Virus record (IMG/VR): IMGVR_UViG_3300009788_000140
Location: 1-47,936 of that record
DNA: 47,936 nucleotides
Origin: a virus
Reading direction: 5' to 3' (one strand)
Each line of letters opens with the position of its first letter. Within the stretch, counting starts at the first letter, position 1. Below are positions 29,665 through 39,814 of this stretch, in pieces. The position numbers and the translations under genes are program-made. The notes below the pieces were generated by a model that had not been told where the DNA came from, did not search any database, and worked only from the letters and a program-made list of their open reading frames with translations.

Positions 29665-32600
29665 ATGTCCCTATCCTCCCTTGAGGAATATCTCGACCGT
29701 GAATTCGGCGAGCTACCAGCGTCCGGTCTTGCAGAACGGGCACAGCGGCGTGGTACGAGTTTACTAGCCGAAGCCCCGACGATACGTGCTAAAGCAGAGG
29801 TGGATCAAGCACCCTCTGGCATACCCGAGTGGAAGCCGCCGATGGATGCCCAGCCGGAAAAAGGCGGTATGGATCGTACCCGGCTGCTCGGTTCCGGTGT
29901 TGTCCAAGCTGCGGAGCTAGGTGTTGGTGCGTTGGAATATGTCGCTCGCCAAAACAAGTTTCTCCGTCCTACAGTCGCTCCTGCGATCGAGGGCGTCAGG
30001 CAGGGTCTTGCTGGGGTACGTGAGGGTATAACGAGCGGGATTTCAGAAGACTACCTTGCTCATGTTGGCGGCGAGCTTCTGACACTTGACCCTGATAAGA
30101 CCATTTGGAGGGGTGGCCCTATCGAAGTTGCCGATGCTATTTACGGCAAGTTTTTACAGTCGCTCCCATCCACTTTGCTAGTCATGTTGCCAGCCGCCCG
30201 GATGATGAGGGCAGCGCAAACTTCTGGTGCACTGACTTACTTAGGTGCGTCAGAAGGCACGCTTTCCCTCGGCGGGATACAGAACAACATCGCCGACGAA
30301 ATTACCGCTATGACGCATGAGGAACTCCTGAAAGAGTCCCAGCGTTACGCACAAGTTTATAAGGAGGTTGGCGACGAGGTTACTGCCCGCCAGAACTTCA
30401 CCGCAGAGACTCAGGGCTTGGCCCCTGTGATCGGTGGTGTCAGCGTCGCAGCGATCTCTATGGTTACTGGTCGCCTACTTAGACCTGTATTCGAGCCGAT
30501 GAAAGACGCCGCTGGTGTCCAAGTCGGTATGGGTCTGGGCAAACGGATTGGCACCGGCTTCGCAGCAGAGGCACCGCAGGAAGGTAGCCAAGGTGCCGTC
30601 GAGCGTATCGCTGAGAATGCTGCCGCCCAAGCGTACGATCAGGACCGCAGGCTGTCCTCGGGCGTAGCTGAAGCATTTGCCCAAGAAGGGCTCATAGGTG
30701 GCCTGACAGGCGGTGCTGTAACTGGTGCTGTTGGACAGCGACCACAACGTCCACCGACTCCTCTACCGCCCCCTGCTGAAGACGAGGGTGGTCAGCTTGG
30801 CCTACCGGGCTTTGGTCCAACCACGAAAGAGCCGGGCTTTGGTATTGAGCCAGAAGGCTACCGTCCTCCCGAGATGACCCCAGAGAGGGCCGCTGTACCG
30901 GGTGTCATGCATGCCGAGCAGCAACAGGATATATGGCCTGATCCGGGTACGACTGAAGGTGTCATGGTGCCACCAGAGCAACGTGCGGGACAGGGTGTAC
31001 TACCTCTCGGCATTGCTGGTACTGCCCCCCTAGCTGAACGTGGTCCCGGCCAGCGTGCGTTGACCGAGGTTGATGAGCCTATACCAGACGGGCTTGACCA
31101 ACCCACTGCGGAGCCGCAGGAGGACTTGCAGGCACAGATTGAGGACATGCGTAAGCCATCTGGCCGCAGCGCCGTCTACGTTTCACCCGAGCAAGGTCCA
31201 ACCGATCAACTGCAACTGCCGAAGGGCGCGGTCATTATTCCGAACTTCGATGGAAAGGGCGGACGGTTGATCGCGAAGAACCAACAGGCGGCTCAGTACG
31301 CACGTGAGAGACGCGCTGAAGGTGGTTCAATGCAGGCGATCATCGGTGAACTCACCATGGCTGGTACTGGCAAGCCCAACGTACGAGCCGGGTACGCCGT
31401 ACAACTGCTCGACGAGAACGGTGCCGTTGCACGTGAGTCTCTTAAAGCTACGAAAGCCGAAGCGAACGCATTGAAGAAAGAGTGGGGCGCTGATGGCGAG
31501 GTTCGTATCTTGTCCGGTCCCGAAGCACTTGCACGCAGGAGTGACATACTGGAGAAGGAACAGATTGATCTTCGCACCGAAGACCCCACTGCTGTTGCTG
31601 AAGCCACAGCCGACTTGTTCCCTGAACAGCCCCAGCCTCTTACTGGTGCCGAGCAGCGTTCAACGACTGAGGGTATAGCAGTTCGCATGTTCGATCAGGA
31701 GAACAACCTGCTTGACGAACAGGTGTATGACACCCAAGAAGAAGCCGATTTGGATGCGGAGCTTTTCAGGACTGATCCTGAGTTAGCTGACGCACGTATT
31801 GTAGTTCAGCCGGTGCGTACGAAACTCCCACCCACAAAAGCTGGGGTCACTACTACGCAGCAGATTCCGCAGAGGGAGCTTAAGGGTCCACCCGAGGGAC
31901 CGCCACCGCGTCCTACTAGTGAGAAAGTTGCGGAGCCGAAACCCAAAGAAGCGCTGCTATACCAAGACGAGATCGAGGAATTCGATGAGACTATAACGAC
32001 TAAGGAAATCGAAGACTTGCCCGAGTTCGATGTCCTTTATGTTGTGGCGTCAGAAGCGGTGAACCCGGACAAGACAACTCGCTACGACGAGAGGTCGGAA
32101 GTTAAATCTTTCAGTACTCGGAAAGCCGCTCGTGCGTTTGCAACACGTGCGCGGAACAAGGCGCAGAAGCTCGCCACCAAGTACGGTACAGAAGCTACGG
32201 AGTCGAGGATCATTGAACAGACATCGCCAGAGTTGGAGAGTAAGTTTCAGGCAGCGGTTCAGTCGAGGGCCGATATCCAACAGGGTGTTGAAGTTCCATT
32301 GGGTACGCAGTATGAAACTGCTGAAGCTGCCACAGCAGCAGCCGCCCCCGACATTGGTGCTAGGAAGGAGCTTATTAGCAAGTGGCGTAAGAAGAACATC
32401 ACTGTCTCGCAGAAGAAGCAATTCATTCGTCGCCAGAGAGCATCGGTGTTACGTCGCAAGGCGAAGGTCAAGAAGGTTCGCGATACCCCGGTCATTACTA
32501 GGGCTGGACAGAAGCTTGTCAGCACAAAAGCATTGACCTATGAAACCGTATCTGGTGAAGAAACAGTTGCAAAAGCTGCCGAGCGTGTGGCCGCAGTCAA

Positions 32601-35600
32601 GGAAGCAAACACGCGTCTCAGGTATGCATTGAATCGCGCCAAGAAGTTCCTCGGACGGTTTGAGACTGGTGGCGAGTACGGAGTGTTTATCGCCGAGAAC
32701 ACTGACGACACTGGACAGAGGACACAAGCTGCACGTGACTTCTTACGAGCACGTGATGCGTTCACACAACTTACTGAGTTGGCGCAGTCGACTCTTGCTT
32801 CAGGAAACACTAGCAACGCCCATGCAGCACTCGCGAAGAAGGTTGCTATATCATTAGAGCGCATCAAGTTGAAGAAGATGTCGCCTGATCAGTTCGTCAA
32901 AGAGTTCGCAGCTATCAGTAAGGAAACTGAAGCCATGATGCTCCGTAGGGCGAAGGTCAAGGAGTCCGTCGAAACGCGAGAGGAGAAGATCGAGAAGTAC
33001 AACAAGGAGCAGGCAAAAGCTGCCAAGCGTCTTGAAACGCTGGAGTCAGTATGGAAGGGCGATCTGGTATGGGATGAGATTGTTAATCCAATCTTCCGCA
33101 AGTTCAGCGAGATAGCGCAGTACAACGCAGCAGACCCCTCCAAGAATGCGTACTACACACCGACGACTGAAGAAGTCGAAGCACTGCGTTATGCGATGCG
33201 TACGTATCGTAAGATGACAGAACGTTACCCGACCGATACTTTTTACAAACCATTGAAGGCGCAGCTTACCTACTATGGTTTCAAATTCAACTCGGACGGC
33301 GATGTCATTGTCGAAGACTTCTCGCCGAGTGATTATTTATTGGGGCCGGGCTTCCAAGCCAAGCTCGGTATATCCAGTCAAGCTGCCGAGCCGCCGACCC
33401 AGCCCACTGCACCGGTCTATGTGAAGAAGCCTGTAAAGAAAAAGGGTGAGAGCGTTGCTGAATACAACGCACGTGTTCGTGAGTGGTTCCGCAAGAAACA
33501 ACGTAAGGGTGTTGATCCATACGGCCACGCCGGGGTAGAGACTCCGCGTATAACCGTGGATTCGCCCGTTACAGACGTGAGTGGTAAGGTTCTCGTTGGT
33601 GCGCGAATATCGCCAGTGAGTGAAGGGGTGAGCAAGGCCGTTAGCCCGACAGCGATTCGCGAAGCCCAAGAGACTGCCGAGAACCGTAGAGCGGTTCAGG
33701 ATATACGTACAGCAAGGGCGTTGCTCCAAAGGTTTAAGGATATGGTTGCACCGTCCAAGATGACGATTACCGGCATCAAGCGACAGGAGCAACGCTTCAT
33801 TCGTGGCCTGCGTAAGATCGGTGCATGGACGGATGTGTCTCCGGGTATAGGTCGTATCAGTATGGGTGGTTTCAGGTCAAGAACTTATCGTCTCGTTGGC
33901 CCCCGTTTGGATGCGCATACGATGAATAAGGCCGATGCGAAAGCGAGTGTCGCACGTATGAACATAGCGATGCCGCGTGAGTTACTGCCGGTAGCACGGC
34001 GTATGGATGTTGCACCCCCACGGCCCGGCGAACAGAGTGCTGCCGAGCGCATGGAAGAACTCGTCGAGGAGAACAACAGAGAGTTCTTCTTGGAGGAACT
34101 TGCACTCGAAGAAAACACACCCGCCTTAGATAATGCTGCCAGTGTCGTAGGTGATATGATTCGTGACAAGTATTCACGAGCGAATATCGGCGACGTACTC
34201 GATGCAATCACCGAAGCACTGCCTGAAAGCCACTTCTATCATCGCCTCGCTGTTAAGCTGAAGTCGATGGGCATGTCAGATGTGACGTTGCAATTCGATT
34301 GGGCAGGGACGAAGTTCCACGGCAAGAAGCGTAACAACTACGGTGTGTTTGACCCAAGCACTAACCGTGCGTATCTGAACCGACGTCGCATGGGTGATGA
34401 CAAGAGTGCGATGACCGGTGCGAAAGCGATACACACCATATTACATGAGACATTGCACGCCGCTACGCATCGCTCGTTAGCGCATAGCACACCGCTGCGT
34501 AACCAGATGTTCCAGATTCGTGCGGCGGCTCACCACGCATGGGCGCGTCAGTTCGGTGCCAGCACTGTTCCAGTTGGCTTGAAACTGACCAACGCAGCAG
34601 GCGACCTCGCGCCGATCGATGAGTTCGTCGTGGAGGTATTTGCTGACGAGAATATGCAAGACTTCCTGCGCGACGTACCTGTAGAGATGGAAGGCGCAAC
34701 CACCTTCCTAGCGTCTGCATGGGCGCGTATCAGAGACGCCATCGTTGAAATTCTGGGGTGGGGTAATGTACCAGAGGTTCACAACCTCCTTGACGCATTC
34801 ATGTCGACTGAGGCACAGGTGTTTGAAGGTGCTGGCGTAGCTCGTGGGGGTAGCGAGTCCTTGGACATGGAAGCCTACGATACACCGCTGCGCGACATCG
34901 CGATGCCGTTCATAGAGCGCTTCATAGGCACCAGTGGCATTCTCCAACGTGTGCGTGAGAAGGGCAACAAAGCAATCTTGGCGCTCACATCGATGGAGCA
35001 GTTTGTCGAGCGGTTCACTGGTAAGCTAATTTTGAATGGCCGTGACTTGATTCAAGAGTACGACCAGTCCTTCCGCCGCCGTAACGCTAAAGCTGCGATG
35101 CATCTCGAAGTACCGCAAGAGCTTTCTGGCAGGTGGACTAAACTCGAAACAACCAACCCTGAAGATGCTCTCGCGGTTTCGCAGGTTGGTACTGAAGCGT
35201 CGCTACTGACGATCGACCCACGTGTTGCAGTGACCGACGAAGCGAATGCGCATCTTGGTGAGGAGCTACACGCGGATCACCAGCGGCTTCACAGTGCGTA
35301 TTCAGCACTGTCAACAGAAGGCAAGGCTGTCTTCAATGATGCGCTCGACTATTACGCCAATGCGTTAGAAACAGAAACCATGTTCCTGATGCAGTCGGCG
35401 TTGCGCGGTATGCTATCGACGAGTGACACACCTGCGCTGTCAACAGAGGAATTCGAGAAGAAGTTCAGCATTGCGGAACTGAAGAAGCTGAAGACCCGCG
35501 AGGATTTATCTGGAGCGTTATCAGAGTTCTTCGAGGAGGGGGGCAAGCGCGACATACTTGACACACTTTATAAGATGTCCATGGTGCCGCGTAAGCGCCA

Positions 35601-37914
35601 AGGAATCTACATGCCCATGATGCGATACGGTGATGACATCTCTTTCGCTGAGAAGGCACGGGAAGACGTAATTTACGAGGATCGAAAGGAAGCAATGGCG
35701 AAACGAGCCGAGCTTCTCTCTGATGACCCAACGCTCGATGTAGGAGTGTTTCCAACAGAGGAAGGGAAGTTTGCATTGCGCACGGTTGAGCGGGTATTCA
35801 TCATGGGAGAGTCTGTCTCTGAAGTGGAAACACTGAGAGACGAAATGGTGGCGGACCCGAGCAATGATCTTACAGCCGATGATTTCTTCGATACACAGAA
35901 GCGGCTGGCGAAGGAAACCCACGAGGCGATAGAATCTAACGCAGCGCTCAGTAGCATACTGAAGACGCTCAGTGGGAACAACGCTGCACAAGCAGCGATC
36001 AAGAATTTCTACCTACGCAACCTTTCCGAACAGTCGTTCCGTAAGCACGAGATCAAGCGGAAGAATCGGAAGGGCGTGCGTTACGACTTGCAACACCGCA
36101 ACCTCGCAACCTATGCGAAGCAGGCGTCGTACTACACGGCCCAGCTTGAGTTCGGCTGGAAGATGAGTAAGTCGCTACGTGACATGTATGACGTAGCTAC
36201 CAGAACTAAAAGTCCGTCCGGTACCGAAGGTGCCAAGCTGACCGAAGTCGTTAAGCATTTGCGATCACGCGATGCGCTCAGTGCCGATCTGCCTACACGC
36301 AATAAGCTCGTTTCCAAGAGCATCGAGGCAACTCACTTCTTCATGCTGGCGTCGCCGTCGTACTGGGCGATCAATGCGTCACAACCATGGTTAGTCACGT
36401 TGCCAACACTGGGCGCACGTCATGGTTGGATGGCTAGTGCGTCAGCTATGAAGCAGTTCCAGAGTGCGATTTTCAAAGACCTCGCTAGGGAAGCTGCCGA
36501 GATGAAGGGCGGGCTGACAGCGTTCGGTGGTGATACAGCACGCGTCGAGCAAACGTTCAACATCATTCGCCAGATCGAGAAGCGGTTGGAGTCGGAATAC
36601 GGAGCCGATGCAAAGGGCTACGTCGAGCTTCTTGAGTACCTTCGTGCCAACCACATCATCGACATCAATGTGTTTACCGAGATGCGTGACATCGCCGTAG
36701 GCAAGAAGAAGACTGCTTGGGATAAAACCATAGATGCGTCACGTATCATGGCTCACCTGACTGAAGTGAATAACCGTGTCGTGACGGCGCTGGCTGCGTA
36801 CCAACTCGAACTCAACGAGACTGGCGATGTCAAAGCTGCCCGCGACTACGCTGGTAAGATGGTGTCGCAAACACAGTTCAACTACTCAGCGGAGAATAAG
36901 CCACCGGTCTTCCAGAAAGCACCACTCCTGTTCCAGTTCATGCAGTGGCCGCAGCACATGTACGCACACTTGATACGCAACTATCAGGGTATGGTGAAGG
37001 CGGGTGTCATGGAGAAGTCAGAAGCGCGTAGCGCTCTGCTCGGTTTGATTGGAACCCACGCTGCCGTTGGCGGTATGACAGGCATGATGCTCCAGCCGAT
37101 CAAGTGGGCATTCGGTCTGACGCTGATGGCCTTTGGTGACGAAGACGAGCCATACACATTCACCAACGCCGTCTCTGGTCGCAGCTACGATCGCATGGTC
37201 GCTTCACTTGCAGACAGTGCGTTTGGAACCACTGCGGCCACGTTTATTTCGAAGGGCATTCCGGCAGGACTCGGTATTGATCTCTCAACGCGTATGTCAA
37301 TGGGTACTGTGTACTTCGTTGATCTCCGTGGTGACAATGCCCAAAGCGTGTTAGGTAGCATGGTGGCTTCGTTCGGTGGCGCAACACTCAACCAAGGGCT
37401 CAAGTTTGCAACGGGTGCTGGGAAGATCATGGATGGTGATGTGTATCGCGGACTCGAAACGATGATGCCGAAGATCGCCCGAGATGTGATGCGGGCCGGA
37501 AGGTACTATAATGAGGGTCTGGTGAATAACGCAGGTGACACGGTGATCCCTGCATCTGAGATGAGCGTCGGTGAAGTGATGGCGCAGTTCTTCGGGTTTG
37601 CGCCGACCGACATAAGTCAGGCTTACGAAGCGCAGAACATCCTCAAAGATGTAGAGGGCTACAACATCGATCGCCGCATTGGTCTAATGCGAAGGTTCCG
37701 TGACGCATCAACAGCAGATCGCAGCGGAGTGTTGGCAGATATTAAGACATTCAATCGCAGCAACCCAGCCGAGCGAATTACCGTCTCGGCGCTACTACAG
37801 AATCGGCGAGCGCAGAGAGTGCGTGAAGCAAGGTTCGAACGATATGGAGCAAACATAGATGAACGCAAAGCGAGGTTCTACGAAAAATACGCCGACCCGT
37901 ACCGGGACGAATAA
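29665..37914 (+). CDS. Giant ejection protein with embedded metallopeptidase motif
   Basis: A 2749-aa protein, the largest gene. Residues 70-300 are hydrophobic/Gly-Ala rich (GVVQAAELGVGALEYVARQ, LVMLPAARMM), suited to membrane entry. Residues 355-480 are Pro-rich and disordered. Residues 680-1150 are charged and helical. Residues 1590-1602 hold ILHETLHAATH, a zincin HExxH (His1594, Glu1595, His1598). A further DEFVVEVFADEN (from 1652) offers a Glu as third ligand, a layout I associate with peptidase domains in large phage virion proteins. The last 500 residues resemble the LPD38 region of large polyvalent proteins. It is probably packaged, then ejected to build a DNA channel. It could also cut peptidoglycan crosslinks or proteins. 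No polymerase motif was found. Confidence 0.75.
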   Translation: MSLSSLEEYLDREFGELPASGLAERAQRRGTSLLAEAPTIRAKAEVDQAPSGIPEWKPPMDAQPEKGGMDRTRLLGSGVVQAAELGVGALEYVARQNKFLRPTVAPAIEGVRQGLAGVREGITSGISEDYLAHVGGELLTLDPDKTIWRGGPIEVADAIYGKFLQSLPSTLLVMLPAARMMRAAQTSGALTYLGASEGTLSLGGIQNNIADEITAMTHEELLKESQRYAQVYKEVGDEVTARQNFTAETQGLAPVIGGVSVAAISMVTGRLLRPVFEPMKDAAGVQVGMGLGKRIGTGFAAEAPQEGSQGAVERIAENAAAQAYDQDRRLSSGVAEAFAQEGLIGGLTGGAVTGAVGQRPQRPPTPLPPPAEDEGGQLGLPGFGPTTKEPGFGIEPEGYRPPEMTPERAAVPGVMHAEQQQDIWPDPGTTEGVMVPPEQRAGQGVLPLGIAGTAPLAERGPGQRALTEVDEPIPDGLDQPTAEPQEDLQAQIEDMRKPSGRSAVYVSPEQGPTDQLQLPKGAVIIPNFDGKGGRLIAKNQQAAQYARERRAEGGSMQAIIGELTMAGTGKPNVRAGYAVQLLDENGAVARESLKATKAEANALKKEWGADGEVRILSGPEALARRSDILEKEQIDLRTEDPTAVAEATADLFPEQPQPLTGAEQRSTTEGIAVRMFDQENNLLDEQVYDTQEEADLDAELFRTDPELADARIVVQPVRTKLPPTKAGVTTTQQIPQRELKGPPEGPPPRPTSEKVAEPKPKEALLYQDEIEEFDETITTKEIEDLPEFDVLYVVASEAVNPDKTTRYDERSEVKSFSTRKAARAFATRARNKAQKLATKYGTEATESRIIEQTSPELESKFQAAVQSRADIQQGVEVPLGTQYETAEAATAAAAPDIGARKELISKWRKKNITVSQKKQFIRRQRASVLRRKAKVKKVRDTPVITRAGQKLVSTKALTYETVSGEETVAKAAERVAAVKEANTRLRYALNRAKKFLGRFETGGEYGVFIAENTDDTGQRTQAARDFLRARDAFTQLTELAQSTLASGNTSNAHAALAKKVAISLERIKLKKMSPDQFVKEFAAISKETEAMMLRRAKVKESVETREEKIEKYNKEQAKAAKRLETLESVWKGDLVWDEIVNPIFRKFSEIAQYNAADPSKNAYYTPTTEEVEALRYAMRTYRKMTERYPTDTFYKPLKAQLTYYGFKFNSDGDVIVEDFSPSDYLLGPGFQAKLGISSQAAEPPTQPTAPVYVKKPVKKKGESVAEYNARVREWFRKKQRKGVDPYGHAGVETPRITVDSPVTDVSGKVLVGARISPVSEGVSKAVSPTAIREAQETAENRRAVQDIRTARALLQRFKDMVAPSKMTITGIKRQEQRFIRGLRKIGAWTDVSPGIGRISMGGFRSRTYRLVGPRLDAHTMNKADAKASVARMNIAMPRELLPVARRMDVAPPRPGEQSAAERMEELVEENNREFFLEELALEENTPALDNAASVVGDMIRDKYSRANIGDVLDAITEALPESHFYHRLAVKLKSMGMSDVTLQFDWAGTKFHGKKRNNYGVFDPSTNRAYLNRRRMGDDKSAMTGAKAIHTILHETLHAATHRSLAHSTPLRNQMFQIRAAAHHAWARQFGASTVPVGLKLTNAAGDLAPIDEFVVEVFADENMQDFLRDVPVEMEGATTFLASAWARIRDAIVEILGWGNVPEVHNLLDAFMSTEAQVFEGAGVARGGSESLDMEAYDTPLRDIAMPFIERFIGTSGILQRVREKGNKAILALTSMEQFVERFTGKLILNGRDLIQEYDQSFRRRNAKAAMHLEVPQELSGRWTKLETTNPEDALAVSQVGTEASLLTIDPRVAVTDEANAHLGEELHADHQRLHSAYSALSTEGKAVFNDALDYYANALETETMFLMQSALRGMLSTSDTPALSTEEFEKKFSIAELKKLKTREDLSGALSEFFEEGGKRDILDTLYKMSMVPRKRQGIYMPMMRYGDDISFAEKAREDVIYEDRKEAMAKRAELLSDDPTLDVGVFPTEEGKFALRTVERVFIMGESVSEVETLRDEMVADPSNDLTADDFFDTQKRLAKETHEAIESNAALSSILKTLSGNNAAQAAIKNFYLRNLSEQSFRKHEIKRKNRKGVRYDLQHRNLATYAKQASYYTAQLEFGWKMSKSLRDMYDVATRTKSPSGTEGAKLTEVVKHLRSRDALSADLPTRNKLVSKSIEATHFFMLASPSYWAINASQPWLVTLPTLGARHGWMASASAMKQFQSAIFKDLAREAAEMKGGLTAFGGDTARVEQTFNIIRQIEKRLESEYGADAKGYVELLEYLRANHIIDINVFTEMRDIAVGKKKTAWDKTIDASRIMAHLTEVNNRVVTALAAYQLELNETGDVKAARDYAGKMVSQTQFNYSAENKPPVFQKAPLLFQFMQWPQHMYAHLIRNYQGMVKAGVMEKSEARSALLGLIGTHAAVGGMTGMMLQPIKWAFGLTLMAFGDEDEPYTFTNAVSGRSYDRMVASLADSAFGTTAATFISKGIPAGLGIDLSTRMSMGTVYFVDLRGDNAQSVLGSMVASFGGATLNQGLKFATGAGKIMDGDVYRGLETMMPKIARDVMRAGRYYNEGLVNNAGDTVIPASEMSVGEVMAQFFGFAPTDISQAYEAQNILKDVEGYNIDRRIGLMRRFRDASTADRSGVLADIKTFNRSNPAERITVSALLQNRRAQRVREARFERYGANIDERKARFYEKYADPYRDE

Positions 37915-39487
37915 GAAGTGTCCCAAGTGTAAGCGCCAGTCGCTTGCGAAAGACGGTTTTACTCCTTCTGGTAAGCAGCGGTACAGTTGTAGCAAAGTGG
38001 TTAGTGGTGACCGCAAGTTCTGTTACTCAACCACCAACCCCGACGCTCCGTACCGAGATCAAGCGGGTGATGCGAGAGAGCCTGATCAGAATCCCCGGTT
38101 CGCGAGAAAGTTGACAGGTATCAAGCGTTTCGTTATCACAAGCGCGCAAAACGCGACGCCGATCCACGACAACTTCTTTGCGTCCCTGATGAATTACTGC
38201 GACTACAACAGCGCAGAGCTAGTGGTCATACCGCTTCGATACAAGAACGCCACGTCGCGGTGGACGAAATCGCAGGAAAACGCAGAGGTTTGGGACCCAG
38301 CGCTTAAGCCGTTTCTTTATAACCAGCGTAAGAAGCTCAACGAGAATCTGGTACTGGTTGCCGATGTCAAGACACAGCCGACCGCTGCCCAACCGCTGTC
38401 ACGATTCGACTCGTTGACCGAGGGTGAGTCAGGCATCATCGGACATACGAAGGTGCAGATGAAAGTCATCCCTGTCCCTGCCGGTCGCTTCCCGAAAATC
38501 TTGGCGACTACCGGCGCGTGCACAGTGAAGAACTACACCGACACGAAGGCTGGTAAAGTTGGTGAGTTCCATCACACACTCGCTGCTCTTGTTGTCGAGA
38601 TCGTTGGCAAGAAGTTCTTCGTTCGCCACATCAATGCGACGAGGAATGGATCGTTCATTGACATCGATCGCGAGTACTCACCCGCTGGTGTCGCGAAGGC
38701 TGATCCTGCCCTTGCCCTAGTCTTCGGTGATACGCACCGCGAGTTCATCGATCCCAAGGTAGAGAGGTGCACGTATGTAAAAGGCGGCATGGTCGACGTA
38801 CTCGATCCGCAGCACCTTATCTTCCATGATCTACACGATGGCTATGCTCGCAACCCGCATCATCGACTGGACCCGTTCAGCGAGATCGCGAAGCGAGGAG
38901 TCGATATGCACCTTGTTAAGCGCGAGGTCGAGGATGATGTTAAGTGGATCAAGCGCGTTATCAGGCGCAGAAAGGCTGTCATAATCCCAAGCAACCACGA
39001 CAACTTCTTCGCCCGGTGGATCATCGATACCGACTGGCGACAGGACCCGGACAATGCCAGCTTCTATCTGGAGACTGCGAAGGTCATGGTCGATTCCACA
39101 CACATGACTGATAGTGGTATGTCACGGATCGATCCTTTCACGTACTGGGTTGATCAATGGAAGGGTAAGGCTCCTATCACATGTCTGAAACGTGACGAGA
39201 GCTTCATGCTCGGTGGTGTCGAGCTATCGATGCATGGCGACATGGGACCCAACGGATCACGGGGCTCACGGATGAACCTCCGACGCATCGGTGTCAAATC
39301 GATCGTAGGGCACAGCCATACGCCCGGTATCGAGGAAGGCTGTTACCAGACCGGCACTAGCACTCCGCTGAAGTTGGAGTACAACAGTGGCCCCTCAAGC
39401 TGGCTACAAGCACACGTGGTTCTATACGCGAATGGCAAACGAGCCATCCTCCCCATCATCGATGGGTCATGGCGTTTTGAGTCGTAA
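37859..39487 (+). CDS. Zinc-ribbon metallophosphoesterase
   Basis: The ATG at 37859 has GGAG nine bases upstream and overlaps the giant gene by 56 bases in another frame. The 542-aa product has a zinc-ribbon-like N terminus (Cys21, Cys24, Cys44, Cys55). It then has the calcineurin-type metal-binding series GDTH (290-293), HDLHDG (323-328), SNHD (378-381), HGD (459-461) and GHSH (484-487), all in order. Such enzymes cleave phosphodiesters with two metal ions; phage members include nucleases such as T5 A1, to which length and motif order are similar. DNA or nucleotide cleavage is likely. It is the last rightward gene before the terminator. Confidence 0.8.
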   Translation: MNAKRGSTKNTPTRTGTNKKCPKCKRQSLAKDGFTPSGKQRYSCSKVVSGDRKFCYSTTNPDAPYRDQAGDAREPDQNPRFARKLTGIKRFVITSAQNATPIHDNFFASLMNYCDYNSAELVVIPLRYKNATSRWTKSQENAEVWDPALKPFLYNQRKKLNENLVLVADVKTQPTAAQPLSRFDSLTEGESGIIGHTKVQMKVIPVPAGRFPKILATTGACTVKNYTDTKAGKVGEFHHTLAALVVEIVGKKFFVRHINATRNGSFIDIDREYSPAGVAKADPALALVFGDTHREFIDPKVERCTYVKGGMVDVLDPQHLIFHDLHDGYARNPHHRLDPFSEIAKRGVDMHLVKREVEDDVKWIKRVIRRRKAVIIPSNHDNFFARWIIDTDWRQDPDNASFYLETAKVMVDSTHMTDSGMSRIDPFTYWVDQWKGKAPITCLKRDESFMLGGVELSMHGDMGPNGSRGSRMNLRRIGVKSIVGHSHTPGIEEGCYQTGTSTPLKLEYNSGPSSWLQAHVVLYANGKRAILPIIDGSWRFES

Positions 39488-39555
39488 AAAGGGGGTGTCG
39501 TGGTAAGGGGCTAGTGTCGATCGTTTGGCACAGCCCCTCTCACGAAGCGGTTTTT
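39486..39555. terminator. Bidirectional terminator between convergent arms
   Basis: GGGGCT (39507-39512) pairs with AGCCCC (39532-39537), extended inside by GTG/CAC (39514-39516, 39529-39531) and outside by CGTG/CACG (39499-39502, 39541-39544). AAAAA at 39486-39490 and TTTTT at 39551-39555 give a U tract on either strand. It lies between the rightward and leftward gene ends, so it stops both transcripts. Confidence 0.75.
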
Positions 39556-39556
39556 C

Positions 39557-39814
39557 CTAGATGGGGCGGTTATTGGCGTCTCGCTTATACGAGCGGTTTT
39601 TCTTGCGCGTCACTACGCGGCGATTTGATTTGGCATTGGAACCTCCGTTGGACAGAGCCTTCTTATGATCTACTTCTTTACCGTCACCTTTTTTGACGGT
39701 GCCTTCTTTTTCCGCCTCGCGCCGGGCTTTGTTCCGCGCCGCTCTCTGCTTTTTCGCTTTAGGCGTTCCATGGTACTTCCTGTAGTACTCGGGGCTTCGT
39801 TCTCGCTTACCCAT
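39557..39814 (-). CDS. Small HNH-endonuclease-like protein
   Basis: An 85-aa, very basic protein with Shine-Dalgarno GGAG eight bases before ATG 39814. The C-terminal part has KEVDHKKALSNGGSNAKSNRR (about residues 46-66), which matches the metal-binding half of small HNH proteins: Asp-His, then Gly-Gly and Asn in spaced order, then NRS. A full HNH usually has another His; I do not see it clearly. The gene overlaps the 3' end of the DUF3310-like gene by 145 bases in another frame. It is the last leftward gene. Confidence 0.6.
   Translation of the reverse strand: MGKRERSPEYYRKYHGTPKAKKQRAARNKARREAEKEGTVKKGDGKEVDHKKALSNGGSNAKSNRRVVTRKKNRSYKRDANNRPI

Noticed and set aside
29665-37914. N4-type virion RNA polymerase in the giant protein
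   Set aside because: I searched by eye for the catalytic Asp and the Arg/Lys/Tyr motifs of single-subunit RNA polymerases and saw none; the C terminus resembles LPD38-type regions instead.
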